Assembly: GCA_030737875.1 (NCBI GenBank)
Contig: CM060915.1
Coordinates: 569,640,577-569,704,576, forward strand
Length of the DNA stretch: 64,000 bases
Source of the DNA: Allium sativum
Lineage: Eukaryota; Streptophyta; Magnoliopsida; Asparagales; Amaryllidaceae
Reading direction: 5' to 3'
Position 1 is the stretch's first letter, and each line of letters begins with the position of its first letter. A program made the position numbers and the translations under genes. The notes under the pieces were generated by a model. The model did no database searches and was not told the origin of the DNA. It saw only the letters and a program-made list of their open reading frames with translations. This document shows, piece by piece, positions 34,988 through 45,690 of the stretch.

Positions 34988-37900
34988 TGTAACAACCCGA
35001 ATTTTTATAACATGTTGAAACTAGAAATCAAGGTATAATTAAATTTTAAAATGAGAATCAAGGGAAATAGGTTACGCCATTGCATTCGTCTCGAAATTTT
35101 ACATGAAATAGAGTCCGAGTTTTCGAAAATCGGAGTCCGGATGAAGAAGTTATGGCCTGTAGAAGATTCAGCAGATTTTAGGCAGCACAGGACCAGGCAG
35201 GTCGACCTGGGGGTCGACCTGGGGACCAGGTCGACCATGTGGTCGACCCTAGGGTCGACCTACCCCCAGGTCGACCATGTAGTCGACCTCCCCTCCCTTA
35301 CAGGTCGACCTGGTCGGCCTGTTTTGACCCAAACTCATTTTTGAAGCCTGAGACGTGTTTTGATGGTCCGGATTGATTCTAGGGTTAATCTAAGGGCCTA
35401 AACTAGTTGCTACACCTATAAAAACACCCTTAGACCTAACATAATTCATATCAAATCATTCTTACACCATTATGCTGCTAAAATACCTGTTGAACCATGG
35501 CCGCCGTCTCCAAATCATAGTACAAACATTCAAACTCAAATCAATTCAAAGAACAAGGCTTCTACAATGATTCAAGACAATAAATCAACAACGTCGCAAC
35601 ATTTTTACAACAAATTCAGTTCTTAATTCATTAGCCATGCTCTGTAAGTTCTAATTATTTTCAGATCTAGATATTTAATTATGATGTGGCCGTGGAATAA
35701 AGTAGTATTGGATTTAAGTATGTTTATCGATTCTGATCTGTTTCTGTTGCTCCTTGAATCTTCTGTTTTGGGACTTGTCTATCTTTATGCTCACGACAAG
35801 TTTATGATCTATTCAGCAGTTTTCTTGATTCGTAATGACGTTATCATCAAGTTGTAATATTTATGCCTATGATGATGTTTTCCTCTGATCTCATTTTTAT
35901 TCAATTTATATCTCCCCTAATTTATTTTCTTTTCATGAACCTTGGTCAATTTCGGACCTTGGCCTAAAATCGCGATTTGCGTACGATATGTATACGGGGG
36001 AATTATGGGATTATTGCCTATATGAATATGATGTAATAATTGGCAACATGAAATTGGATATTATCATTGTATTTCAAGTTTGGGCTTGATCTGCAAATTT
36101 TGGTATAATCTTGTTATGGAATTTTTTTTGCATAAATATTATATATACATTGAATTTGGCACAAATAGGATCTACGTAACGTAACATGAGATTTGGTATA
36201 TATAACATATATGTAATTCAGCATGTAAATTAAACCACGAGTTCGGGCCTATGTAAATTAAATCAAAAGATTAGGCTTACGATTGGGCATATGTAGAATT
36301 GGGAATTTGAATATAAAAGTGACTATAAATTTGATAATTGGCATAAATATGTAATATGAACTTGGGTAGTTGGTGTGTGTTGTAATAAAAAGATTACAGT
36401 TTGGGATAACTACATCATGAATCATGATTTGGGTTTATTTGGGCATGATACATGCAATTTTGGCTAGAACTTGATATGGGTAAAATGGCATAAACTTGGC
36501 ATACATGTAAATAGGCAAGAATTGGACATATGTAAACTGACTAGAATTATATATATATATATATATATATATACATTGGCATGTAATTTTGGAACTTGGG
36601 CATATGTTTATTAATATGTAAAGTTGTGAATTTGAAACATGAAAATGACTGTGTATTGGATAATTGACTTGAACACGAACATGAACATTTCTATATGTTG
36701 AACACATGAACTGATATTGGGGTTTTGGGGGAATACGACCATTAATGAACCTTTGACACGAGGTTAGACTCAGTTTGTGGTGTAAATCTACCCGGAACCG
36801 CCCGACAAATCCAGTAGCCACAAAGTGTCAGTCTAATGTGAGAGATCAAAGGTCGAATTGTAGGCGTAACGATTCATGACACGAGGTTAGACCCAGTTTG
36901 TGGTGTAAATCTTCCCGGAACCGCCCGGCAAATCCAGTGGCCACAAAGTGCACGGTCTAATGTGAGAGGTCATGATTCGTTCATCATAATGAATGAATCA
37001 AGGAATATCAACCATAATAAGACGTGGATATGGTTAGAGAGTTAGGTGGGATACATGGAAATTTGACATGTAAATGTGGACCTAACCGGTATGAGTTAAG
37101 AACATGTAAAACTTATAAATGTAGGCTCAACCAATATGATATGAATGGGTGGGTTAAGTAACGTGGCTAGGCTAATGACACTTAACCGTTATAACATGAC
37201 TAGCAGATGGGTTGGGCTAACTTGAATAGGTTGATAACACCCAATCGATATAACCTGATGCGTGGTAGGGTTAAGTAAACACACGAGGGTAACACTTAAC
37301 CATTATAATATGACTGGTGGATGGGGTTTAGTTAACATGCACTTAACTAATATAATGTGATGCGTGGTAAGGTTATGTAACAACAGAGGGTAAAACTTAA
37401 CCATCACAACATGATAAGTAGGTGGGCTAAGTCAATGTACACTTAACCAATATGACATGACATGCGGTGGGGTTAAGTTAACACAAGGGAGAACACTTAG
37501 CCAGTATAACAAGGCTTGCGGTAGGGTTAAGTAACACAAGGAACAAAACTTAGCCGATATAACATGATGTGTGGTAGAGTTAAGTAAAACAAGAGAAAAC
37601 ACTTAACCTACTTAACGTGATGGACAGAGAGGGTTAAGTACATATCAGGTTGGTGGGTAATATTAGTAAATATAGGCCCACAAACTTAACCATTAATAAG
37701 CATGCTTGAATCGGTGGGTTAAGTACATCACGGGAAGGTGGGTAATATCTGTATATATAGGCCCACAAACTTAACCAGTAGGAAACCCTAGTAACGGGGA
37801 CCCATTTCAGCAGTAACCCAATTAGGTATCATGGTACCCTGAAACTAGGCAGGATGGGGCACGATTACTGGGCTGATTGTAAGCGGTCAAAGCGACGGCG

Positions 37901-39040
37901 GTGGGTGCAACGGTGTGGGTTCTAACGGAGTGCGGGCATGCACACACTTCGGAGCAGACAAACAGGGCACTGGGGGCACCAGTAGTATAACCTATGTATT
38001 CTAGAATTGCGTCGGGCCGCCACCCTGGGTCTTGATACACCCCATGGTGGGACCAGCATGGTTATCTACAATCATTGGGGGCCGTATGACACACATAGGT
38101 AGCATAATCCCTAGGTTGGACCTAGGTGGCATAAACCCTAAATCCGAGAAGTGTTCAATAGGTAGCACAATCCCTAGGTTGGACCTAGGTGGCATAAATC
38201 CTGGTTGAATCTTGGAAGTGCTCGATAGAAAACCCTAGATTAGATCTAGGTAATAAATAATAGATGTACACGTGAAAGCAACCTTAATTTCAGGGATTGG
38301 GATCACGTTATGATTTTATCATTTTATATAGATTATTACTAGTTGGGACACTAGTTAGGTGGTGCAGAGCAAATAGATATCATTTTATGATGAAACATAG
38401 AAATCTTGCGATGTTATACTTGATAGAAATCTTGCGAAACTATGCTTAGTTCATCTTGAATGGGAACCTTACAATGTTATACATGACAGAAATCCTATGA
38501 TGTTATTCTTAGTTATCGTGCCTGCAGCTTATCTTGTCATCATGCTTATGTTTACTTTCAGTTTATTCATGCCATGTTATCTTTACCTGTTTTTATGCTG
38601 AAAGTCACTAGGACTTACCCAGTCTTTATGACTGACCCGTTTTGTTTCGCCTCTTTTTCTTCCGTCCCCCCCCCAAGGTTTGCAGAGTGGGAATACAGCT
38701 TAGTTCGGATCTTACCAAGCTCCAAGGCTTTTTCATGTACTGCTTGGATTTCTCTTGGCTATTGCTTGCTTTGCTTTATTGGGGAACACTACAATTTATT
38801 TTCATGCTTCTTTGTTTTTGAGCAAGACAGATATTTTAGCTATGTAATTGGGTACTTGAAAGTTGATGGGCTTTTATTGTAAACAATTATATTTAGTAAT
38901 TGATTTGAAGTACTTCTACTTTACCTTCCGCTGTTTTATATATGTCTGTCTTGTAATATTTCTGTTCCTGTACCCATAATGCTCCATTGAAGTTAAGGCA
39001 TTCCCTTTGTGAGTGACCTTAACGGATGTGGGGTGTTACA
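34988..39040 (+). mobile_element. Element B right LTR (uninterrupted)
   Basis: 4053 bp, TGTAACAACCCG...GGGTGTTACA. Contains the GTCGAC cluster (35199-35321), two ~110-bp repeats (about 36753-36975), the GGTTAAGT minisatellite (about 37140-37640) and the CCTAGG-containing blocks (about 38095-38205). No credible gene. It is the clean reference for reconstructing the split left LTR's history. Confidence 0.95.
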
Positions 39041-39045
39041 GTAGT
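39041..39045. repeat. Element B target-site duplication, right copy
   Basis: GTAGT, matching 17216-17220. Confidence 0.95.
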
Positions 39046-41694
39046 ACTTCTTCACCGAATACCACTTCGAAGCAAAGTCATGGTGTTACCGATTAGCACC
39101 ATTGGATACATTAGAACAAGCCACCATCACATGTTCGCATGGAAGGTGTTGAAGTAGTGGAATTCTACATGTACAAGAACAAGTGTTTTGATCGAGTAAT
39201 ACTTTGTATTCCTTACTGACATGCGAAATCACTCCCCACTCACCTTCATTATATCGGACAATGCGGCAACGCCTAGCTTCATTCGCCCTTTCACATATCT
39301 TCAACTCCCATTTTGGGTTAGCTTGGTTGTTGCTGGCATATCAAGCTCTCTTCGTTTACAAAAATAACCCACTAACCGAAAAAACGTACGCGTAACTAGA
39401 GCTTTGAGGGGCAATGATCGTGCACCTCTAAGTACACCATTAAAGCTTTCAGAAGCATTTGTTGTCATGACACGAAATCTACCACCATCATTGAAACACA
39501 GAGCCCGGTTCTCTTCCTTCCCCCCAAGCTTCGCTCAATCCAATTATGTGCCGAAACGTTAGTTTGTTTAATTTCATCACTGATATTTTGATAGTCAACC
39601 ACCTCCGAAGCACATTCTGCTGCGTAAAGCAAACCTGTCAAACTTTTATCTTTGAATCCAACAGCTTGAAAACTGGCTTTTAAATGCCTGGCGCAATATC
39701 TATTCTTGTGCGGGTATTTCCAAAAATTCTCCAAAGCAATCGGTATACCCTTTATCCTATCAGAAATGAAAGTGATGCGCCGATTTTGAACACTATGGAT
39801 GAATGTTCGTATACACGCAAAAAACCAACCCCAAGTATCGGTTGATTCGACCTCCACAATCCCATACGCCAAAGGGTACAGTGAATCATTTGCATCGACA
39901 GCAGTCGCAACTAGTAACGTGCCTTTGTATTTCCCATATAAATGTGTGCCGTCTATGGAAAGCAAAGGTCGACCATGCACAAATCCTTCAATGCATGGCC
40001 CAAAAGCCCGAAATGCCCTTTCAAAAACTCTGCATGGTTCGACTATTATATGGACGACACTTCCCAAATTCGCATTGATAAGTTCATCAAAATATTGATG
40101 GAGAGTGGAATATGACTCCGCCCAGTCACCGTAAATGCCTTCAATTGCTCTACTTAATGCCCTCTATGCCTTTGTATAACCAATTTTTATAAATAGTTGT
40201 TCCTGTATTAAAACTTGCACTGTTCCAGGCATCATACTCAAATCCGCTTTCACAAACGACATGATCTTCGAAACCAAAAAAGTCGACGTTGCTTGTTTAT
40301 GGTTGGAGTTCACTGTTAGGTTTACACAACTATGTTTAGCTGGGTATTTTTTAATAACCCACAAACCTTTCTGCGATTTTTTAGAATCTATGGCATGTAT
40401 TCTCCTAGCGCAGTTAGGATCCATGTTGCAAATAGCAGTGTATTTCTTTTTGTTCGACCTGATCGGCTTAAATGAAACTGCATGCAAAATCGACCATTCA
40501 CTTAATTGCAGAAGGAGTTTGCTTTTACTCTCAAACATCATACCTACTTTGATACCATTTTGAACGCAGGACGACGAGAAAACTTCGTTGTTGAATTGCA
40601 TATTTGCAACCACGGATCTAGCTATCATTTGTGCATTGCATAAATCATCATCCAATGGTATCTCAAACTCTGGCACCTCCTCATCACTATCTTCGGTCGC
40701 GTTGTCTTCGCCTCCCAAATCAAAATTTAGGTAAGCATTGTTTACTCGCATTACATCAATCCATGACGTATTATTATCAGGAATGCTAACAACGGTCATG
40801 CTGTCAATTGAAGGATCTGGATTTACCTCTCTCAAATCTTGGTCTTCTAGTTCCATGTCAACATTAGGAATATATGGTTCAACATTAGATTCTGCTTCGG
40901 TGGCTTGTGTTAGATACCTGTAGTACGCAAGCGACAAATTCTGAAGTACATTTAATACGCTACATAAATCTATAGCAATAAAACTAGTAACTTACTGTTG
41001 GGTCATCTGATACATTTCGGTGGGCATTGGCTGCATGGGCGAACAACGGTAACTTATACATGGTCCGGCGGTAGTTTGTGTTGTGTAGTAATTCGGAACA
41101 AAACTGAAATATACACATTTTTTAAAATCATACAAAAGACAAGAATGGTAATATTGTGAAGTAGGAAATTCTAAATTTCGAGTTACCCTTGAGTAATATT
41201 TTGGACACTTTCCTTCGTCGGATATGGATAGCCAGGTAGCGTTGCTGATGCAAATTCATGTACGGATTAAACCCAAAACACATTTGTTGTTTCTCACACG
41301 AGGGAACACTCATAGTCGGATACAGATAACAAACGGACGGAGCGGACACCACAGGTGTAATGGTTGGCTCTGTCGACAATCTTTGCTCTTTCATTACAAA
41401 TAATTCAATAGATTTTGACACAGAGGACAACATAATTTCAACGTCGTCGTCATCTTTGATTTTAATTGCGTTAGATCCAGAATCGGTTGGCCAATTGCAA
41501 ACTAACTCAATGTCAAACTCATCTGGCTAAATTTTAGTACATTTATACGCCGGCTGCTTCAATTGTACGAAATTTGACCCTTTTAAAACTTTTGCCGGTT
41601 TGCTAGATCCACCGTTATATATTCCGCATTTATGTTCATCAACAACCAATTCTCCATCGTAATAGCATATAGTTCCAATATAATTTGGCGCCAT
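39046..41694 (-). pseudogene. MuDR-like MULE transposase, N-terminal and central part
   Basis: The start is the ATG at 41694 ('MAPNYIGTICYYDGEL'), typical of MuDR-type proteins. In order: an N-terminal region to about 41188, a probable intron 41104-41186 and perhaps another near 40941-40995. The MuDR DNA-binding domain follows (about 40560-40290, 'FKPIRSNKKKYTAICNMDPN' with Cys/His ligands). The MULE DDE domain is at 40067-39465 ('LLSIDGTHLYGKYKG', 'FISDR'). A SWIM zinc finger is at about 39190-39120 ('CSCTCRIPLLQHLPCEH'). The gene is damaged: a TAG at 41527-41529, another frame break between 39465 and 39304, and a TAA at 39086-39088, after which the same frame continues 'DFASKWYSVKK'. It is then cut by element B and resumes at 17220. 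It runs inward from the right terminal repeat. Confidence 0.92.
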
Positions 41695-41918
41695 TTCGTT
41701 CTATTCTAAAAACAAAATAATTTTAACTAAGATGGGTAAAATACAAATAACCATAAAAACCAAATTCATACCTTTTGATACTCCCAAAAGCCAAACTTGC
41801 TTACTATTAACTTTGATCTTTAAAAAAATTGGATTTTGAGATTTTTTTTTATTTTTATTTTTTTTTAGGTTTAGAAGTTTAGGACTTTTTGGGTTTTGAG
41901 TGTGAAATGGGTTGTGTT
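41695..41918 (-). other. MULE transposase upstream/leader region
   Basis: This stretch lies between the transposase start and the right terminal repeat. It is A/T-rich with a T/A run at 41828-41872. The promoter is presumably in the repeat or here; no single TATA box is certain. Confidence 0.4.
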
Positions 41919-42214
41919 GGGAAATGAGAGAAGGAAAGGTAAACCTGTCTGCTTTAAAAAAAAAACAATAACTTTCGGGGTACAATCCAAGATTGCGCCC
42001 TAAAAGTTATTTTCATAACTTTATCACCGGCGCAATCCAGGATTGCGCCAGTGTACACGTAGACAGGCGCATTCCTTGATTGCGCCAGTGGAAAAAATTC
42101 AATTTCTTGCCAACTCAACGCTGAATTGGCCAAAAGGAAGCTAAAATTGCAATATTTACATAAAATGGCCTATACGTTGAATAAAAAAAAGTAGGCCAAA
42201 ATAGAAAAATGCTC
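41919..42214 (-). repeat. MULE right terminal inverted repeat
   Basis: 296 bp matching the complement of 11944-12236. It contains three palindromes (41977-42000, 42027-42053, 42066-42086) with the same GCGCAATC/GATTGCGC half-sites as the left repeat. Confidence 0.94.
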
Positions 42215-42223
42215 TAAAACTAA
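42215..42223. repeat. MULE target-site duplication, right copy
   Basis: TAAAACTAA, matching 11935-11943. The LINE frame reads through it. Confidence 0.97.
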
Positions 42224-43650
42224 TATTCACGATATAGAGAATGCTCCTAAATGGATTCCAAAGACTACATCAGACCACCGAAGTTATCAACCTTCGCTAC
42301 CTACGTTACCCCACATGAACCAATTCCAGCATCACCACTGCAAACGATGAACTAAACTTCCTGGATTCAGCTTTACCACATGACTTACAACATGAAACAC
42401 TACAACATATTGCTGATGCATTACACGAAGAACCTACAAAAGAGACAACCACAAACGTTTCATGTTATATTACATCAACATATTTAAGCCACCAAGATCA
42501 ACTTCCACTTTTGCTCCTCCTAAAAGAAACTAGAGGAGTCCCTCCGCTACCAAATGACGGTCATGACCTGGAATGTCCGGGGCATGAATACATCAAAACG
42601 TATGACTGATGCAATCAAGCTCCTGACCGAATTCAAACCAACATTAGTTGGTTTAGTAGAAAATCTATTCATGTATAGATTAAATGCACACTGGAATTAT
42701 GTTAGTAATGACTCCACTCAGTGCACAGGTTGAATTTTACTGCTATGGGATTCCAATGTATGGTCAACTCAAATATACTCCTCCTCGCCATAATACTTAA
42801 TGGTTATTGTTGATAATCATGAGGGTTTCTCCATGATGTTCAATATTGTCTATGGTAGTAACTGTATGGCTAAAAGAAAGAATTTATGAGATATTTTAGC
42901 CCAATAAGCTCAAACTATCACATCTACATGGTTTCTAATAGGGGACTTCAATAATGTATATCACCGTTAGACAAAAAAGAAGGACTGCCTATTCCATACC
43001 AGCAGCTATAAGATTTTCATAATTGCCTTATTCAAACTGGTTTAACAGAAATCATACCAATTGGCTTCCGATACACTTGAAGAAGAAATGGGGTAGCTTC
43101 TTATACTGATAAAATTTTGGTAAATAATCTTTGCCTTAAGTATTTTGTTAATATGAAATCCCTAACTTTATCCCAACTTTCTAGTGACATAACAACCGTA
43201 ACTTGAACTAATCCACACCGGTGCAGTCAAAGTCTACCCATTCAGGAATAACAATGATCGGCATACAATGATAACAATTGTATAATAAAAGGCTTGTAGG
43301 TTTCAACATGGGATTTTCCTAACTACCAAATGATGTACAAACTTTGTGCATGTAAAACTGAAACAATGGTACATACTTGGTCATAAATCAAAATCCGCGT
43401 AATTTTCCATTGTTTGATGTTTTCCTACGGTCCAGAAAGGAATTTTGATGAAACCAAAAAAAAATGAAATTTATGAGATTAAAACAGCAATTTAAGATAG
43501 CATGGCTTGAGAGGGTGATACAAACTCCAATTTTTTTACAGAATATTGTCCAGTAAGATATATGGGAATAATATTAAAGCTTTGATAGCTGATAATAAGG
43601 AATTATTGTACAAATCAACTGAAATAGAGCAAGAAGCAATTTGGTACTTT
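42215..43650 (+). pseudogene. L1-type LINE: ORF1 tail and ORF2 endonuclease remnant
   Basis: The first ~330 bp continue the ORF1 frame from 11943 ('TNIHDIENAPKWIP'). At 42554 an ATG opens 'MTVMTWNVRGMNTSKRM', the start of the apurinic-endonuclease domain of LINE ORF2, followed by 'PTLVGLVENLF', 'ILLLWDSNVW' and 'STWFLIGDFNNVY'. These are the ordered motifs of the EEP endonuclease, which nicks target DNA during insertion. Stops occur every few dozen codons. Near 43480-43650 the sequence still resembles the endonuclease-to-RT linker ('KQQFKIAWLERVIQTP'). The reverse transcriptase is missing because a CACTA-like terminus begins at 43651 and no LINE sequence was recognised beyond. The copy is old and inactive. 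Confidence 0.83.
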
Positions 43651-43679
43651 CACTACACTAGAACAGGTGATTTCCACTG

Positions 43680-44020
43680 ATTATAACCATCGCAAACAAT
43701 TTCAGCAACGCAGTTAGTGTTGCAACAAGGGCATGGAAATTTATTTCCAACGCATATAAGCGTTGGTAGATTTTCTCTAACAACGGTTATAAGCGTTGGT
43801 ATATTTTTCCTTTGCAACTGTTATATGGGTTGGTAGATTTTCTTTTGCAATGGTTACAAGTGTTGTGAAATTTTCTTTGCCAATGCTTACAAGCGTTGGT
43901 AGATTTTCTTTGCCAACACTTACAAGCATTTGAAGATTTTTGTTTGCAACGCTTATAAGGGTTGGAACATTTTCATTCTCAACGGCTATACATGTTACAA
44001 GATTTTCATTCCCAATAAAT
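43680..44020. repeat. Subterminal array of CCAACGC...GCGTTGG hairpins
   Basis: About eight units of 40-46 bp. Each contains an imperfect inverted repeat such as CCAACGC-ATATAA-GCGTTGG followed by TAGATTTTCTTT. The ability of each unit to fold is kept although bases vary. Such arrays near CACTA ends bind the element's own proteins in known systems. Confidence 0.85.
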
Positions 44021-44246
44021 ATAAATTTTAATAGTAATAGAAATATGTGTTAGTAATTCTCATATTCTAACATTAATAGTCAATTAATAACTAACATGAT
44101 TATAATATAGACAATATTTAATCTGAATCCAAAACTAATACAATTCTCAATTAAAAGTATAACTCAATGAATACTAACAAACAACATTCATAATCGAGCA
44201 ACGACATAGAATATCAGTTAGCAACTAACAAGTACAATACATTGCT

Positions 44247-44396
44247 TTATAGAAGAAGTAGAACTAATTGTTCGACAATAATTTTTCTTCGTGTCGGAAC
44301 CAAAACTTGTGCAATTGGATCATTTTCAAGATCTTCTACTACACCATTAGAACTCCTATTCATTTTCCTTTTTTCTTCCGCATCCTCTAGAATTGC
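44247..44396 (-). pseudogene. Last exon of a CACTA-associated gene
   Basis: The minus strand has a splice acceptor-like GTAG at 44400-44397, then 'DAEEKRKMNRSSNGVVEDL' and 'NDPIAQVLVPTRRKI', ending at a TAA at 44247-44249. It is short, basic and near the terminus, which fits the 3' end of a TnpA/Ptta-type gene. No domain can be assigned and upstream exons are not visible. Confidence 0.4.
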
Positions 44397-44460
44397 CTAC
44401 ATTCATTTAATATCCCATTAAAATGAAAATTTCAGTTCCTCGTTAAAAAAAACATGAGTA

Positions 44461-44700
44461 TTATACTTATAGGCTCAATTTAACTTGATAACGATAGACT
44501 TTGTTTTAACTGAGCCTTTAGGGTCGGTTTTAAACTGTGTTCTACAGGCTAAGTTTAAACCGAGCCTAATGGCTCGATTTAAAACTGAGCCAGGCTAGCT
44601 CAGTTTAAACCAAGTCGTTGGGCCAGTAAAACTGAGCCTTTAGGCTGATAAAATTGAGCCGAGTGGCTCAGTAAAACTAAGCTACTCAAAACCACCCCTT
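44461..44700. repeat. GGCTCAGTTT / AAACTGAGCC repeat cluster
   Basis: At least ten copies of GGCT(C/A)AGTTT-like words in both orientations. A similar cluster is at 63400-63640 on the other side of element C. The arrangement suggests subterminal repeats of one transposon split by element C, with this end lacking a clear terminus. Confidence 0.7.
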
Positions 44701-44894
44701 CCAGCCGCTATAAATCCACCTTCACCCTCCCCATTCTCCTCCATCTACCCCAAAACCACCCCTCTTTACCTCCAAAAACCGAATTTTTCGAGCAATTTCA
44801 GGCTAAAAAAAGGTCTTCTTTTTATTACGTTGTGTTTATTTTTCAATTTTCTATAATATATGTTTTTTTCGAATTTTTCTGAATTTGTTTAGTT

Positions 44895-45690
44895 ATGCAG
44901 ATGTCTACCTATTCCACTTCTGCTACCTCGCAGCCATTTGCGAATTGGATAGACGACCGGCAGTCCGCTTTCATAGATATTTGCATTGAGTTTATAGCCG
45001 AGCGCGATATAGGTGTCAGCCACTTCTACTCAACAGTCGCGACAGCAATGAACGATCGTTTTAATCTGGAGTTCACAAAAACCCAGATTAAAAATAATTG
45101 GGACAAAATGAAGTGCTCTTTTCGCGATTGGGACAACTGCTAAGAACACCTGGCGGTGTATAGAATGCAGAGTTCGATTATATGGATGGTTCTGATGATT
45201 TTTGGAGTACGAGCGGTGGCAGACCGTATAGACGATTCAGGAAGAATTCGCCATTGAAGTTCTGAGAGCAGGACATTATGTTCGAGTGTTGGTTTGCGCA
45301 ATGATTCTTGTGCGTACCCGATTCCTGATGTTGCGCCTCCTACTGCACCTGCACCTCCAGCAACGCCTGCGCCAGCTGCTTCTTTCTCCCCTGTCGACGC
45401 GGGTTTCTATACTGATTGGATGGCTTCGGGCGATCCCCCTTCTGGTCAGCCCTCTAGGCGCAAATAGGTAGAGCGTGCCAACTCGTTTATGACCAACATG
45501 TGAGACAACTTGCTACTCGTTGCTTTGAGCTTGATCAGGGACCGAGTACGCGCATGGAGCTTTGGGAGATTCTGACGATTTTCCGCAATGATGCGCAGAA
45601 TATGGAGATTGTTCAGGAGCTTACTTATGAGGGCATACGTGGGTATATTTTAGCAGAGTTGAGCTTATTACCTCATCGTCGTTTATTATA
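44895..45690 (+). pseudogene. Myb/SANT-like DNA-binding protein, broken
   Basis: The ATG at 44895 follows a TATAAATCC box (about 44710) and a C/T-rich leader. The first 80 residues ('FANWIDDRQSAFIDICIE', 'GVSHFYSTVATAMNDRF', 'KTQIKNNWDKMKCSFRDW') match the plant Myb/SANT-like domain found in L10-interacting MYB-type and many transposon-linked proteins. The frame stops at 45141-45143. A Pro/Ala-rich linker lies in another frame (about 45300-45465), and a C-terminal helical segment ('MELWEILTIFRNDAQNMEIV') is in a third frame ending near 45691. At least two frame changes plus stops make it a pseudogene. It sits next to transposon-like repeats, so it may be a transposon passenger rather than a host regulator. 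Confidence 0.65.

Larger units (their letters stand above)
17221..39040 (+). mobile_element. Element B: non-autonomous long-LTR Ty3/gypsy retrotransposon
   Basis: The LTRs start TGTAACAACCCG and end GGGTGTTACA. The left LTR is 17221-19507 plus 30961-32707 (about 4.03 kb without the nested element A). The right LTR is 34988-39040 (4053 bp). The interior is only about 2.3 kb (32708-34987). It has an initiator-Met-tRNA-type primer site, a purine tract, decayed gag-protease and integrase scraps, and no reverse transcriptase. The end sequences, primer site and 'GGGGACGAAATCC...GGGGAGAATGTAAC' 3' junction suit the Del/Tekay chromovirus lineage (inference). It must have used proteins from a relative to move. 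Confidence 0.93.
11944..42214 (-). mobile_element. Large multi-gene Mutator-like element (MULE)
   Basis: The borders are fixed by matching terminal inverted repeats (11944-12236 and 41919-42214, both starting GAGCATTTTTCTATTTTGGCC-like) and the exact 9-bp duplication TAAAACTAA. It sits inside a LINE ORF1. Without later insertions the MULE is about 8.4 kb (11944-17220 plus 39046-42214). It carries a PMD gene on the plus strand, two divergent GRF zinc-finger genes, internal palindromic tandem repeats, and a MuDR-like transposase on the minus strand running in from the right repeat. Element B, with element A nested in it, is inserted in the transposase 3' region. Stops and frameshifts in both PMD and transposase mean this copy is not now autonomous. 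Confidence 0.95.
43651..44460 (-). mobile_element. Terminal fragment of a second CACTA-like transposon
   Basis: The LINE sequence stops at 43650 and CACTACACTAGAACAGG begins. It is followed by a hairpin-forming subterminal array (43680-44020) and then the last exon of a minus-strand gene (44247-44396). This is the normal layout of a CACTA 3' end. The border at about 44460 with the next repeat set is approximate, and the rest of the element is not identified. The other end could be the CACTACACT-type terminus at 63641-63649, but subterminal repeats there differ and the flanking triplets (TTT and CTT) do not match. Confidence 0.6.

Noticed and set aside
31489..38195. Open frames of 64-72 residues repeated in both element B LTRs (31489-31862 and 37822-38195, minus strand)
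   Set aside because: They are duplicated only because LTRs are duplicated; no domain, no start context, and substitutions change the protein freely.
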